Assembly: GCF_037991315.1 (NCBI RefSeq)
Contig: NZ_CP150300.1
Coordinates: 5,146,001 to 5,210,000, forward strand
Reading direction: 5' to 3'
Length of the DNA stretch: 64,000 nt
Source: Paenibacillus sp. FSL H8-0079
Lineage (GTDB): Bacteria; Bacillota; Bacilli; Paenibacillales; Paenibacillaceae
Both the position numbers and the translations under genes were made by a program. Positions 19,675 to 32,855 of the stretch are shown one piece after another (position 1 is the stretch's first letter; each line of letters begins with the position of its first letter). The notes under the pieces were generated by a model. That model worked only from the letters and a program-made list of their open reading frames with translations, did not search any database and had not been told where the DNA came from.

Positions 19675-20367
19675 CTACCCTCCATTGCGGATTAGATGAT
19701 GGTCTTCATCCACTGCATAGTCACTGAACGTAGAGATTACGCTATCATACTCATCCTTATCCTGAATTCGAATGCCCTGCTGCAATTGCTCCAGTACGCC
19801 TTCAGGCAAAGAACTCTCCAACGTCCCAACATCCAATTGAAAGAATGTACGAATGACCTTCTCTTCTGCTGGCTTACCCTCATACAAATTAAGATTACCT
19901 ACAGCATCTATGCTGATATACGCCTGCTGTTTACAGAGCGGTGAAAGGTCATCTACACGTTGCTTCAGATGCAGCTCATCGGATGTGCCAACGTTAGCAT
20001 CCCATTCCGGATGTTGAGCCAGCAGCATCTTCAACTGTGGTCTAGCCATCTTGCCTAACTGCTCTGTCTCCACTCCGCAGATGTACTGTGTTTCCAAAAC
20101 TACACTCGTTAAATGATCCGGATCAGCATCAAGTTGCTCTACTAACGCCTGAATCTCCTGTTCAGATCTTGTTTCCTGCGTAACAGGTCCCATCACACTG
20201 GTTGCCTCACTGAAATTAGTCGTGAGCAAACGTTCAATCGTAGATGAGATAGGCAAACCGCTATAAGCCAATATGGTAACTACAAGTAAAGCCGCGGTCA
20301 TCCATAATGTTCGTTTCCACCGTCGCCAGCGTCTCTTGAATTGTTTCCTGAAGTTAAACGTGTTCAC
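19675..20367 (-). CDS. bofC: BofC-like forespore protein
   Basis: Protein of about 230 aa with an N-terminal TM anchor (residues ~20-42, WMTAALLVVTILAYSGLPIS) and the BofC C-terminal domain: VDDLSPLCKQQAYISIDAVG, LYEGKPAEEKVIRTFFQLD and the ending DEYDSVISTFSDY. In B. subtilis BofC is secreted from the forespore and restrains SpoIVB, and so controls the SpoIVFB/sigma-K checkpoint; spoIVFA and spoIVFB are also in this window. It lies next to the ruv genes as in B. subtilis. Start GTG 20365-20367 is 5 nt from AAGGGG; the GTG at 20385 would be right at the predicted transcript start. Confidence 0.85.
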   Translation of the reverse strand: MNTFNFRKQFKRRWRRWKRTLWMTAALLVVTILAYSGLPISSTIERLLTTNFSEATSVMGPVTQETRSEQEIQALVEQLDADPDHLTSVVLETQYICGVETEQLGKMARPQLKMLLAQHPEWDANVGTSDELHLKQRVDDLSPLCKQQAYISIDAVGNLNLYEGKPAEEKVIRTFFQLDVGTLESSLPEGVLEQLQQGIRIQDKDEYDSVISTFSDYAVDEDHHLIRNGG

Positions 20368-20395
20368 ATGAACCCCTTCTATCACTTTTTAAACC

Positions 20396-20425
20396 TATTG
20401 TGACCTAAATAACGGGGCTTTATGC
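20396..20425 (-). promoter_or_regulatory. Candidate sigma-G promoter of bofC
   Basis: On the minus strand TGCATA (-35 core GCATA at 20421-20425) is 18 nt from CACAATA (20396-20402), close to the sigma-G consensus. B. subtilis bofC is sigma-G dependent, which agrees. Confidence 0.45.
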
Positions 20426-20531
20426 AAAACTAACTCGTCGTCTGAAGAGGGGAACCCGCACGTGTTATGTTAGTGCGCATATTGTGATAGTATCCGACTT
20501 GTAATGATCGTAACTTATAAAGATAAACATA

Positions 20532-20565
20532 AAAAAGTACTATCTATAATTAGATAGTACTTTTT
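20532..20565 (-). terminator. Terminator of the rRNA-tRNA operon
   Basis: A perfect 15-bp inverted repeat (20532-20546 with 20551-20565) ends in T5 on the minus strand, 6 nt beyond tRNA-Pro. Confidence 0.9.
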
Positions 20566-20570
20566 CGAGA

Positions 20571-20644
20571 TCGGGATGACACGATTTGAACATGCGACCC
20601 CCTGGTCCCAAACCAGGTGCTCTACCAAGCTGAGCTACATCCCG
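20571..20644 (-). tRNA. tRNA-Pro(TGG)
   Basis: 74-nt cloverleaf with acceptor CGGGATG/CATCCCG and anticodon loop TTTGGGA. No CCA is encoded. Last gene of the tRNA array. Confidence 0.97.
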
Positions 20645-20651
20645 TTATATA

Positions 20652-20730
20652 TACCGGCGAGAGGACTCGAACCTCCACGGTTTCCCACTCGATTTTGAGT
20701 CGAGCGCGTCTGCCATTCCGCCACGCCGGC
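20652..20730 (-). tRNA. tRNA-Leu(CAA)
   Basis: Class II tRNA with anticodon loop CTCAAAA and an 11-nt variable arm. Acceptor GCCGGCG pairs with CGCCGGT (one G-U). No CCA is encoded. Confidence 0.95.
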
Positions 20731-20746
20731 AAATTTGAAGTTATAA

Positions 20747-20823
20747 TGGCGCGCCCTGAGAGATTCGAACTCCCGGCCTTTTGATTCGTAGTCAAACGCT
20801 CTATCCAGCTGAGCTAAGGGCGC
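20747..20823 (-). tRNA. tRNA-Arg(ACG)
   Basis: Cloverleaf with acceptor GCGCCCT/AGGGCGC, anticodon loop CTACGAA, and encoded CCA (20747-20749). Confidence 0.97.
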
Positions 20824-20829
20824 AAAAAT

Positions 20830-20904
20830 TGGAGCGGAAGACGGGAATCGAACCCGCGACCCTCGCCTTGGCAAGGCGATGCTCTACCGCTGAGCCACTT
20901 CCGC
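20830..20904 (-). tRNA. tRNA-Gly(GCC)
   Basis: Cloverleaf with acceptor GCGGAAG/CTTCCGC, anticodon loop TTGCCAA, and encoded CCA. Confidence 0.97.
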
Positions 20905-20928
20905 ATGCGGTACTAATAAGTATAAAAA

Positions 20929-21006
20929 TGGCGGAACCGACGGGATTCGAACCCGCGATCTCCTGCGTGACAGGCAGGCATGTTAGGCCAACTACACCAC
21001 GGTTCC
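20929..21006 (-). tRNA. tRNA-Asp(GTC)
   Basis: Cloverleaf with acceptor GGAACCG/CGGTTCC, anticodon loop CTGTCAC, and encoded CCA. It is a substrate of the Tgt/QueA pathway genes nearby. Confidence 0.97.
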
Positions 21007-21033
21007 AGATCACTTTCTCAAAGGAAAGTATAA

Positions 21034-21107
<74 letters not shown>

Positions 21108-21124
21108 TCGTTATAAAGTTTATA

Positions 21125-21200
21125 TGGTGGAGGCTGAGGGGATCGAACCCCCGACCCTCTGCTTGTAAGGCAGATGCTCTCCCAGCTGAGCTAAGCCTCC
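21125..21200 (-). tRNA. tRNA-Val(TAC)
   Basis: Cloverleaf with acceptor GGAGGCT/AGCCTCC, anticodon loop CTTACAA, and encoded CCA. Confidence 0.97.
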
Positions 21201-21207
21201 ATCTATA

Positions 21208-21279
21208 TGACCCGTAGGGGATTCGAACCCCTGTTACCTCCGTGAAAGGGAGGTGTCTTAACCCCTTGACCAACGGGCC
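21208..21279 (-). tRNA. tRNA-Glu(TTC)
   Basis: 72-nt cloverleaf with anticodon loop CTTTCAC; acceptor GGCCCGT/ACGGGTC with one G-U pair. No CCA is encoded. Also used as glutamyl donor for heme synthesis in this type of bacterium. Confidence 0.97.
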
Positions 21280-21283
21280 TTAC

Positions 21284-21359
21284 TGGCTCCCCGAACAGGG
21301 CTCGAACCTGTGACAACTCGATTAACAGTCGAGTGCTCTACCAACTGAGCTATCAGGGA
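21284..21359 (-). tRNA. tRNA-Asn(GTT)
   Basis: Cloverleaf with acceptor TCCCTGA/TCGGGGA, anticodon loop CTGTTAA, and encoded CCA. First tRNA after 5S rRNA. Confidence 0.97.
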
Positions 21360-21365
21360 ATAATA

Positions 21366-21386
21366 TGCATTTGCATTGCAAATGCA
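21366..21386. repeat. 21-nt palindrome in the 5S-tRNA spacer
   Basis: Ten bases on each side of a single central T are exact complements (TGCATTTGCA and TGCAAATGCA). It lies just upstream of tRNA-Asn in the transcript and may fold for processing. Confidence 0.6.
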
Positions 21387-21443
21387 ACTCATCGTACAAC
21401 GTCCACATGCAGAGCTTGTTTTCTATGTATGATGAAAGAGTTC

Positions 21444-21560
21444 GCTTGGCGGCGTCCTACTCTCCCAGGACCCTGCGGTCCAAGTACCATCGGCGCTAGA
21501 GGGCTTAACGGTCGTGTTCGGGATGGGTACGTGTGGAACCCCTCCGCCATCGCCACCAAA
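21444..21560 (-). rRNA. rrf: 5S ribosomal RNA
   Basis: About 117 nt beginning TTTGGTGGCGATGGCGGAGG and ending GAGTAGGACGCCGCCAAGC, matching Bacillales 5S. Ends are set by alignment from memory and may be off by a few bases. Confidence 0.95.
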
Positions 21561-21592
21561 CGCGTAGCTTACATTTCAGAGTTGTTGTTCTC

Positions 21593-26574
<4,982 letters not shown>

Positions 26575-26645
26575 CAAAGATCAAACTTGTTTCATTATTT
26601 CTTGTGTTTCCCGTGTCAGCCGTGTGTTTCAGCGGCGACTTAAAT

Positions 26646-26674
26646 AATATATCATACGGCTGAATCTAATGCAA
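26646..26674 (-). promoter_or_regulatory. rRNA operon promoter P2
   Basis: TTGCAT (26669-26674) and TATATT (26646-26651) are 17 nt apart on the minus strand, in an A+T-rich region about 215 nt upstream of mature 16S. Confidence 0.65.
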
Positions 26675-26780
26675 CAGTTTTTTTTCATTTCTTTTCTGTT
26701 AGTAGTTTTGCACCAGCTAAAGCTATCGTATCCGTTCCCTAATTTGTCCTATCATAATGGTGCGCTCATAGGGTACAAAT

Positions 26781-26810
26781 ATTCTAACATACTAATGAAA
26801 GGGTTTACAA
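26781..26810 (-). promoter_or_regulatory. rRNA operon promoter P1
   Basis: TTGTAA (26805-26810) and TAGAAT (26781-26786) are 18 nt apart. Two tandem promoters about 135 nt apart are usual for Firmicutes rRNA operons. The 550-nt stretch 26430-26979 holds these, the 16S leader and the terminator at 26896; nothing else was seen. Confidence 0.6.
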
Positions 26811-26895
26811 CACTTTCGTAATAAAATGCTCCGCATCAATCCTGAACAGCCACATCTTCGTTATACGTGCGTGAATCAATCTATACTCAAACAAA

Positions 26896-26932
26896 CGATA
26901 AGCCAGCTCACAATTACAGAGCTGGCTTATCG
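26896..26932 (-). terminator. Terminator of the SafA-like gene
   Basis: A perfect 14-bp stem (26896-26909 with 26919-26932) is followed on the minus strand by TTTGTTTG. It isolates the coat gene from the rRNA promoters. Confidence 0.75.
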
Positions 26933-26979
26933 CTGATATAACAATCACTTTACTTCTTCAACAATCACAAACTTCTAGA

Positions 26980-28608
26980 TTAGTTTTGTATCCATGGATT
27001 ACGACGCTTTTTGTTTGATTTCCGTTGGTTGGAGGTAGTCGCTCCTTCTCTGGATGTTTTCCCAGACACGGTCACCTTGGATTTATTCTTCAGAGGAGCC
27101 TTGGTTGTTCTGCGTTTCGCAGCTGCCGGCTTATTCCCGGCTTGCTTGGACTTCGCCTCCGAATCCGCTCCAACCTCTTCAAGCGCTACCTGACTTAAGT
27201 TAGCGTCGTCACGGCCCCCTTTTTTACCACCCTTACTTTGGCCTTGTGGAGGGTACAATTCACCAAAAGCACCAAGCGGGGACGGCGGAACCATGTTTTG
27301 GGTTGGGTACGGATTTTGATAAGCATACTCGATAGGCTGGTTTGGCATCGTTGATGTGGACATTTCAGGCGGCATACCGTACGAAGGACCATACATATTC
27401 CAAGCCGGATCCTGATAACCATGTGAAGGATAAGTATACTGAGGCACATGTGTATGTGAACCACATCCGCATGGAGGGTAAGGAAGCATCGAATATGGGG
27501 ATATAAAAGGCGGCTGATGATTCATATGACTAGGTGCGACATACGATGGGAATGGACTATTCACATGGGCAGCTGGCGATATTGGAAATGAGTTGTTTTG
27601 CATTTCTGGGGACAAATTCGGCACAACGTTGTTGTGATTATGGCTCTGCTCCGCCCCAGTCCACGGACTGTTCGGCAGATCACTGCCACTATAAGGACTA
27701 ATTTCCGGAATCCCTGGAAACGGTGCATTGTTGCTCGCTCCTGCCGTGTACATGTCTTGTTGAACACCATACACCTCTTGTACAGGAACGGGGATTTGAA
27801 CATAAGGGTGCTCCGCTGGCGCATGATGTAACTTATTACCACAACCACAAGGTTTTTTCGTCGCTGGTGCAACCTCAACTGGAGACTTTGTATTAGGCAT
27901 TACAGGCAAAGGCATAATTTCAGGCGAAAGATTGGGCATTGTGTATTTCTTGGATTCTGCTACAGGTTTTACATGAACTTCAGGTTTAACCTCTTCTTTT
28001 TTGTGCGTTTCCTTTTCAGGCTTCACTTCAGGAAGCTCAGGCAACTGTGGCAGTGCCTCCAGTTCAGGTTTCACATTTGGCTTTACCGGATTGGCTGGTG
28101 GTGGAGCAGGCACTGGAACTGGAACTGGAACCTCAGCTACTGGAGCAGGAGGAGTTGGTACAACTGGCGCCGGTGGTTCCGGTTCTTTGACTCCTGTGTA
28201 TTCCTTACCTTCAGGCGACAATTTTTCATGCGCAGCAATGTTGCTGGCACCCGAATTAGATGTGATGTTTCCTTGTGCGTGCATGGATGGAATATAAACA
28301 GTCTCCCCCACCAGCAGAGCGTTCGGATTTTTCAACTGTGGATTGGCATTGATCATATCTTTTAAAGGAACTCCCCAGGCTTGTGACAACTTCCATAACG
28401 AATCTCCTTGCTGAACCTTGTGACTGTGCAGCACGCCTTCCGGTTTCGGTGTTACTGGCTCTGCAGGGATTTTGACCTTCATGCCAATATCCAGCTTGTC
28501 GGGATTTGTGATTTGCGGATTAGCCGCGATCAATTTGTCCAGCGCTACATTGTATTTTTGGGACAGCAGATATAATGTGTCGCCTTTTTTCACCATGTGT
28601 ATTTTCAC
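26980..28608 (-). CDS. safA: SafA-like spore coat assembly protein with two LysM domains
   Basis: A 542-aa protein with two N-terminal LysM domains (residues ~3-48, VKKGDTLYLLSQKY, and ~63-108, VQQGDSLWKLSQAW). A Pro/Glu/Val-rich linker follows (~140-230), then a Pro/Tyr/Met/Asn-rich segment (~285-460) with two PCGCG motifs near residues 255 and 382, and a Lys/Arg/Ser/Thr-rich C-terminus. This layout is that of the SafA/ExsA morphogenetic proteins that anchor the inner coat to the spore cortex, and the position near pheA/obg matches safA of B. subtilis. Start GTG 28606-28608 lies 10 nt after AGGAGG. It has its own terminator and a candidate sigma-E promoter. Only the LysM part is strongly conserved, so the exact orthology is inferred. 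Confidence 0.78.
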   Translation of the reverse strand: MKIHMVKKGDTLYLLSQKYNVALDKLIAANPQITNPDKLDIGMKVKIPAEPVTPKPEGVLHSHKVQQGDSLWKLSQAWGVPLKDMINANPQLKNPNALLVGETVYIPSMHAQGNITSNSGASNIAAHEKLSPEGKEYTGVKEPEPPAPVVPTPPAPVAEVPVPVPVPAPPPANPVKPNVKPELEALPQLPELPEVKPEKETHKKEEVKPEVHVKPVAESKKYTMPNLSPEIMPLPVMPNTKSPVEVAPATKKPCGCGNKLHHAPAEHPYVQIPVPVQEVYGVQQDMYTAGASNNAPFPGIPEISPYSGSDLPNSPWTGAEQSHNHNNVVPNLSPEMQNNSFPISPAAHVNSPFPSYVAPSHMNHQPPFISPYSMLPYPPCGCGSHTHVPQYTYPSHGYQDPAWNMYGPSYGMPPEMSTSTMPNQPIEYAYQNPYPTQNMVPPSPLGAFGELYPPQGQSKGGKKGGRDDANLSQVALEEVGADSEAKSKQAGNKPAAAKRRTTKAPLKNKSKVTVSGKTSREGATTSNQRKSNKKRRNPWIQN

Positions 28609-28667
28609 AGGGAACTAACCTCCTAGACGTCATACTTGGGCAGTACATTCGCCCATACCGTTACTAC

Positions 28668-28694
28668 ATCCTATGCAGAAACCGGGCTAATGAC
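28668..28694 (-). promoter_or_regulatory. Candidate sigma-E promoter of the SafA-like gene
   Basis: The -10 box CATAGGAT (28668-28675) continues GTAGTAA, 15 bases identical to the spoIVFA promoter. The -35 region (GTCATT, 28689-28694) is 13 nt away and less good. Confidence 0.45.
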
Positions 28695-28703
28695 ATCAAC
28701 TAA

Positions 28704-28775
28704 ACAAAAAAAATCCTCCTGTCTCTAAAATCCCCATACGCCAGGTATGTTGAATTTTATCGGACAAGGAGGATT
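28704..28775 (-). terminator. Terminator of the pheB-ilvE operon
   Basis: Stem 28712-28723 with 28763-28775 (one bulge) encloses a second small hairpin (CATAC/GTATG) and is followed by eight T residues on the minus strand. Confidence 0.75.
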
Positions 28776-28802
28776 CCTGTTCCCTATGCTATTCGCTCAA
28801 AC

Positions 28803-29687
28803 TTAAGATTCCCACACTTTATAGCCATCTTTGTCAACAATCTGACGGAATGCTTCCAGCAGTCTCAGCGTTACCGGACCTGCTACACCCGTACCAATTG
28901 TTCTTCCATCGACTTCATATGCAGCGATAACTTCTGCAGCTGTCCCGGTGAAAAAGACTTCGTCTGCGATATACACATCATGCAGGGTGAATGGCACTTC
29001 TTTTAATTCAAGCTCCAGTTCGCCACATAGATCGATAATCGCTTGACGTGTAATTCCTTCAAGTGCTCCGAGATAACAAGGCGGCGTGTACACTACACCA
29101 TTTTTGATGATGAAGATGTTATCACTTGAACCCTCAGTAACGTAACCTTGGGAGTTCAGCATAATCGCTTCACCAGCACCTGAATAGTTAGACTGGATTT
29201 TAACCAGGATGTTATTCAGATAGTTCAATGATTTAATTTTCGGATTCAATGCGTCCGGAATGTTCCGGCGTTGGGATACAGACACTGCTTTCAATCCAGT
29301 AAGATACGCTTCCTCCGGATAGATCGCCAATTGTTCCACGATGATGATCACAGATGCCTTAGGGCAACGTAACGGGTCCAAGCCCAGATTACCAGGGCCG
29401 CGCGATACAATAAGACGAATGTAACCATTACGCATATCATTGCGGCGTACCGTTTCAGCCATGACTTCCAGCATCTCATCAATGGACAGCGGGATGTTCA
29501 AACTGATGGATTTCGCCGAATCATACAAACGATCCAAGTGGGCCTTACATCTGAAAATGTTTCCGTTATAAATCCGAATACCTTCGAAAATCCCGTCTCC
29601 ATACAAAAATCCATGATCATATACCGAAACGGTTGCGTTCTCCTTGGTCACATACTGACCATCCAAATAGATCCATTGTTCTGCCAC
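28803..29687 (-). CDS. ilvE: Branched-chain amino acid aminotransferase (class IV)
   Basis: PLP enzyme of fold type IV, about 294 aa, that interconverts Leu/Ile/Val and their 2-oxo acids. Motifs are YDHGFLYGDGIFEGIRIYNG (near residue 24), the PLP lysine in KSLNYLNNILVKI (near 158), GSSDNIFI and ITRQAIIDL, and FFTGTAAEVIA with the phosphate-binding threonines. D-amino-acid aminotransferases share the fold, but length and GIFEGIR favour IlvE. I place the start at GTG 29685-29687 (MAEQWIYLDG), 9 nt behind GGAGGTG, rather than at the ATGs upstream. It follows pheA at the end of the aromatic/threonine gene group. Confidence 0.88.
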   Translation of the reverse strand: MAEQWIYLDGQYVTKENATVSVYDHGFLYGDGIFEGIRIYNGNIFRCKAHLDRLYDSAKSISLNIPLSIDEMLEVMAETVRRNDMRNGYIRLIVSRGPGNLGLDPLRCPKASVIIIVEQLAIYPEEAYLTGLKAVSVSQRRNIPDALNPKIKSLNYLNNILVKIQSNYSGAGEAIMLNSQGYVTEGSSDNIFIIKNGVVYTPPCYLGALEGITRQAIIDLCGELELELKEVPFTLHDVYIADEVFFTGTAAEVIAAYEVDGRTIGTGVAGPVTLRLLEAFRQIVDKDGYKVWES

Positions 29688-29835
29688 CGATGACTGCACC
29701 TCCATAAAATATCCATTCCCTAAACTCCGAAACGTTATTAACCCGTCCATTGTACACCAAATGACAAGCGATTACTCGCTCATTCTACCCCGACTTATGA
29801 CAACCTTCTAACATTCACAACCACCATCAGGTCGA

Positions 29836-30708
29836 TTACCTCGAAGGATATGTATAACAAGGATAGCTACCAAGAACACGCACCTGACAATTCAATGCCT
29901 CAATCTCGGCCATGGCTGCGGTCAGCAAAATCGAATCGACCGTTTCCACAACATCAATGTAAAAATAGTAACTGCCCAATCGTTTCTTCGTTGGACGAGA
30001 CTCGAGACGGGTCAGGTTCAGCTTCCGCCAGGCAAAAGCCGACAATACCTGATGCAACGCACCCGGTGCATCTTCTGGCAACGTCACCAGCAAGCTGGTT
30101 TTTACATGATCCGGTTCACGCGGAATGTTCACAGGTTCATGGCCGATGAGCACAAAACGGGTATAGTTGTTGTCATGATCTGTAACTCGTTCAGCCATAA
30201 TGTCCAGGCCATGCTTCTGAGCAGCAAGCTTTGTACCGATCGCCACCCAGCCCTTACCCGGATTCTTTTTCACAATTTCTACAGCTTCGGCTGTACTGTT
30301 CACACCTTCAAGGTCTGCCCCAGGCGAATGCAGCCGAATAAAATTCTGACACTGCGGAATAGCCACAGGATGGGACATGATCTTAGTAATTCTACTGAAA
30401 TCATACTCGCCACTCTCTGTCTTAAATTCCGAGCCATGTCCAATCACATTCTGGATGGATGGGTATACCCACTCTGCTTGCATCGGAATATCCACTTCAT
30501 TCACAAGCCAGTCCATATGAAGACTAACGGAGCCTTCAATGGTATTCTCAATCGGAATAACACTGTATTGTGCATTCCCACTATCCGTTGCTCGAAAAAC
30601 ATCCGAAATCAGCTTGAAGTGAAGCAAATCTAACGGTTCACCGTTAAACAAGAAATCAATCGCTTCATGAGAAACGGAGCCTTCAGGTAATACTGCAATT
30701 CGTTTCAT
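29836..30708 (-). CDS. pheA: Prephenate dehydratase
   Basis: Converts prephenate to phenylpyruvate for phenylalanine synthesis. The 290-aa protein has the PDT domain (EGSVSLHMDWLV near residue 56, the catalytic NNYTRFVLIG near 180) and a C-terminal ACT domain with GALHQVLSAFAWRKLNLTRLESRP, the phenylalanine-sensing signature. The usual N-terminal GPxGT(F/Y)S motif is altered to LPEGSVS. It overlaps the thrB stop by 4 nt and so is translated with a threonine-pathway gene. Confidence 0.93.
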   Translation of the reverse strand: MKRIAVLPEGSVSHEAIDFLFNGEPLDLLHFKLISDVFRATDSGNAQYSVIPIENTIEGSVSLHMDWLVNEVDIPMQAEWVYPSIQNVIGHGSEFKTESGEYDFSRITKIMSHPVAIPQCQNFIRLHSPGADLEGVNSTAEAVEIVKKNPGKGWVAIGTKLAAQKHGLDIMAERVTDHDNNYTRFVLIGHEPVNIPREPDHVKTSLLVTLPEDAPGALHQVLSAFAWRKLNLTRLESRPTKKRLGSYYFYIDVVETVDSILLTAAMAEIEALNCQVRVLGSYPCYTYPSR

Positions 30709-31673
30709 GCATTAACTTCCCCTTTGATTCTGTCCAAAAAAGGACGTTCGTCTTGATCAGGTAGCAAGGTTACACCGTCCAAATCCGGATCGAGCCACAG
30801 TGCAGAAGCAGTTATGCCCTCCCGCTCCATGGTGTTCAGCAAATATTGTTCCAATTCCGCTTTGCGGGTGTCATGACGATCTACCAAAGTCAACACGGTC
30901 GGTCCAGCTCCGCTCAGGGCAGCTCCCAACGCTCCATGATCGACGGCATGTTCCAATATCTCAGCCATGCCTGGCACCAATGATGCCCGATATGGTTGGT
31001 GAATTCGATCTGACATCGCCTTCTGAATCATGTCCAGTCGTCCACTTGCCAAAGCGGCAACGAGCAGTGAGGATCTGCTAATGTTATGCACCACATCAGA
31101 CATGCCAAATTGCTCTGGAATCACATTCCTTGCTTTTGAAGTAGACAGCTGGAATTCAGGTACAATAACCAAAGCCTGCAAATCCTGGTGTGGTTCAATA
31201 CGTATATGATCTACCTGTTGACCATTCCATGCAGCCGTAATAATACCGCCATACAGAGATGCTCCCACATTATCAGGATGCTTCTCAAGGGATGTGGCCA
31301 TATCCAGGAGCTTGGCATCCGATAAAGGAGCGCCAATTAATGCATTCGCTGCCGCCAGTGCACCAACGATGGCTGATGCACTGCTCCCGAGTCCCCGCGT
31401 AAGCGGAATATCGGAATACATGGAAATCTCCAATTCAGGTACAGACACCCCAGCTTCATTGAATACCATCTGTGCAACTTCGTATATCAAATTCGATTTA
31501 TCTGTTGGCAGGCCTGTCAAATGATTGCCATGAAGATGAAATGTCGTCTGCTCGGCAGGTTTCATTTCCAACCAGGCATACAAAGACAATGCCATGCCCA
31601 GGGTATCAAACCCTGGACCGAGATTGGCTGTGCTTGCAGGTATTTTTACGGTTACCTTTTCACGCAAACTCAT
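30705..31673 (-). CDS. thrB: Homoserine kinase
   Basis: GHMP-family kinase that phosphorylates homoserine. The 322-aa protein has [21 protein letters not shown] at the N-terminus, the ATP loop [21 protein letters not shown] (near 90-110), and the C-terminal [13 protein letters not shown]. It overlaps thrC and pheA by 4 nt each. Confidence 0.96.
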   Translation of the reverse strand: MSLREKVTVKIPASTANLGPGFDTLGMALSLYAWLEMKPAEQTTFHLHGNHLTGLPTDKSNLIYEVAQMVFNEAGVSVPELEISMYSDIPLTRGLGSSASAIVGALAAANALIGAPLSDAKLLDMATSLEKHPDNVGASLYGGIITAAWNGQQVDHIRIEPHQDLQALVIVPEFQLSTSKARNVIPEQFGMSDVVHNISRSSLLVAALASGRLDMIQKAMSDRIHQPYRASLVPGMAEILEHAVDHGALGAALSGAGPTVLTLVDRHDTRKAELEQYLLNTMEREGITASALWLDPDLDGVTLLPDQDERPFLDRIKGEVNA

Positions 31674-32740
31674 ACAGATTGCTGCTCCAGTTGTGCAATG
31701 GCCGCCATTACTGCTTCTTCCGTATCTTCAACAACAAGTGGCTCAGTCGCTACTGTTTTGATCGCAATATTAGGATCTTTCAGGCCATTACCAGTGAGCA
31801 CACAAACGACAGTCTCTCCGCCTTTAAAGTACCCTTCACTCTTCAGTTTGTATACACCGGCAAGGGAAGCGGCAGAAGCAGGTTCTGCAAAAATCCCTTC
31901 ACGAGAAGCAAGTGTACGATACGCCGTCAGGATTTGTTCATCAGTTACATAGTTAATCTGTCCGCCAGATTCCTCAGCTGCAGCTACTGCTGTTTTCCAG
32001 CTTGCCGGATTACCAATTCGAATCGCTGTTGCCACCGTTTCAGGTTCAAGGATCGGTTCGCCTTTGACAATAGCCATCGCACCTTCAGCTTCGAAACCAA
32101 CCATGCGTGGCAGCGTGTTGGATTTGCCTGCCTCTTTATATTCTTTGAAACCTTTCCAATAAGCCGAGATATTACCCGCATTACCGACTGGAATAGCCAG
32201 AACATCCGGTGCTTCGCCAAGTTGTTCAATCACTTCAAACGCCGCTGTCTTCTGTCCTTCAATCCGGAATGGATTCACGGAGTTTACAAGTGTGATCGGA
32301 TGTTTGGCTGTAATCTCACGCACAATCTCCAGTGCACGGTCAAAGTTACCATTGATCGCAATCACTTTAGCTCCATAGATCATGGCTTGGGCCAGTTTAC
32401 CCAGTGCAATGTTGTTATTCGGGATCAGCACGATACAATTGAGACCACCACGTGCGGCATAGGCCGCTGCAGCTGCTGACGTATTACCTGTGGATGCACA
32501 CATGATCGTGCGACTGCCCTCTTCCAGTGCTTTGGCAACAGCCATAACCATGCCGCGGTCTTTGAAAGAACCCGTAGGGTTCAAGCCTTCGTATTTGAAA
32601 TAGAGGTTCAAACCGAGTTCCTCAGACAGATTCTCTGCATGAATCAACGGTGTGTTTCCTTCCTGAAGCGTAAGCAGGGGTGTATTTTCATTAACCGGAA
32701 GGTGCTCTCTGTACGTTTGCAAAAGTCCTTGATATCTCAT
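31670..32740 (-). CDS. thrC: Threonine synthase
   Basis: PLP enzyme that turns O-phosphohomoserine into threonine. The 356-aa protein has EGNTPLI near residue 27, the PLP lysine in [14 protein letters not shown] (near 60), the phosphate-binding [12 protein letters not shown], and [15 protein letters not shown]. This is the compact bacterial class without a long N-terminal extension. ATG start follows AAAGGAG. It stands 115 nt after hom; nothing regulatory was recognised in that gap. Confidence 0.96.
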   Translation of the reverse strand: MRYQGLLQTYREHLPVNENTPLLTLQEGNTPLIHAENLSEELGLNLYFKYEGLNPTGSFKDRGMVMAVAKALEEGSRTIMCASTGNTSAAAAAYAARGGLNCIVLIPNNNIALGKLAQAMIYGAKVIAINGNFDRALEIVREITAKHPITLVNSVNPFRIEGQKTAAFEVIEQLGEAPDVLAIPVGNAGNISAYWKGFKEYKEAGKSNTLPRMVGFEAEGAMAIVKGEPILEPETVATAIRIGNPASWKTAVAAAEESGGQINYVTDEQILTAYRTLASREGIFAEPASAASLAGVYKLKSEGYFKGGETVVCVLTGNGLKDPNIAIKTVATEPLVVEDTEEAVMAAIAQLEQQSV

Positions 32741-32855
32741 TGTGGGTAAACTCCTTTATGTTTTAATAATCTAAAATGATGACCTTTTGTTACGCATATG
32801 ATTAACTTGTACGTTATAACTGAAATAATTGAGATGCTCTAAGTGATACGGAAAC

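Noticed and set aside
28704..28775. Possible T-box or riboswitch before the SafA-like gene
   Set aside because: The double-hairpin structure ends in a T-run and lies at the 3' end of the amino-acid operon; no T-box or riboswitch consensus is present, so terminator is the simpler reading.
31472..32479. 335-aa plus-strand ORF opposite thrC
   Set aside because: It lies wholly antisense to a clear threonine synthase, has no family motifs, and is cysteine/arginine-rich as expected for a shadow frame.
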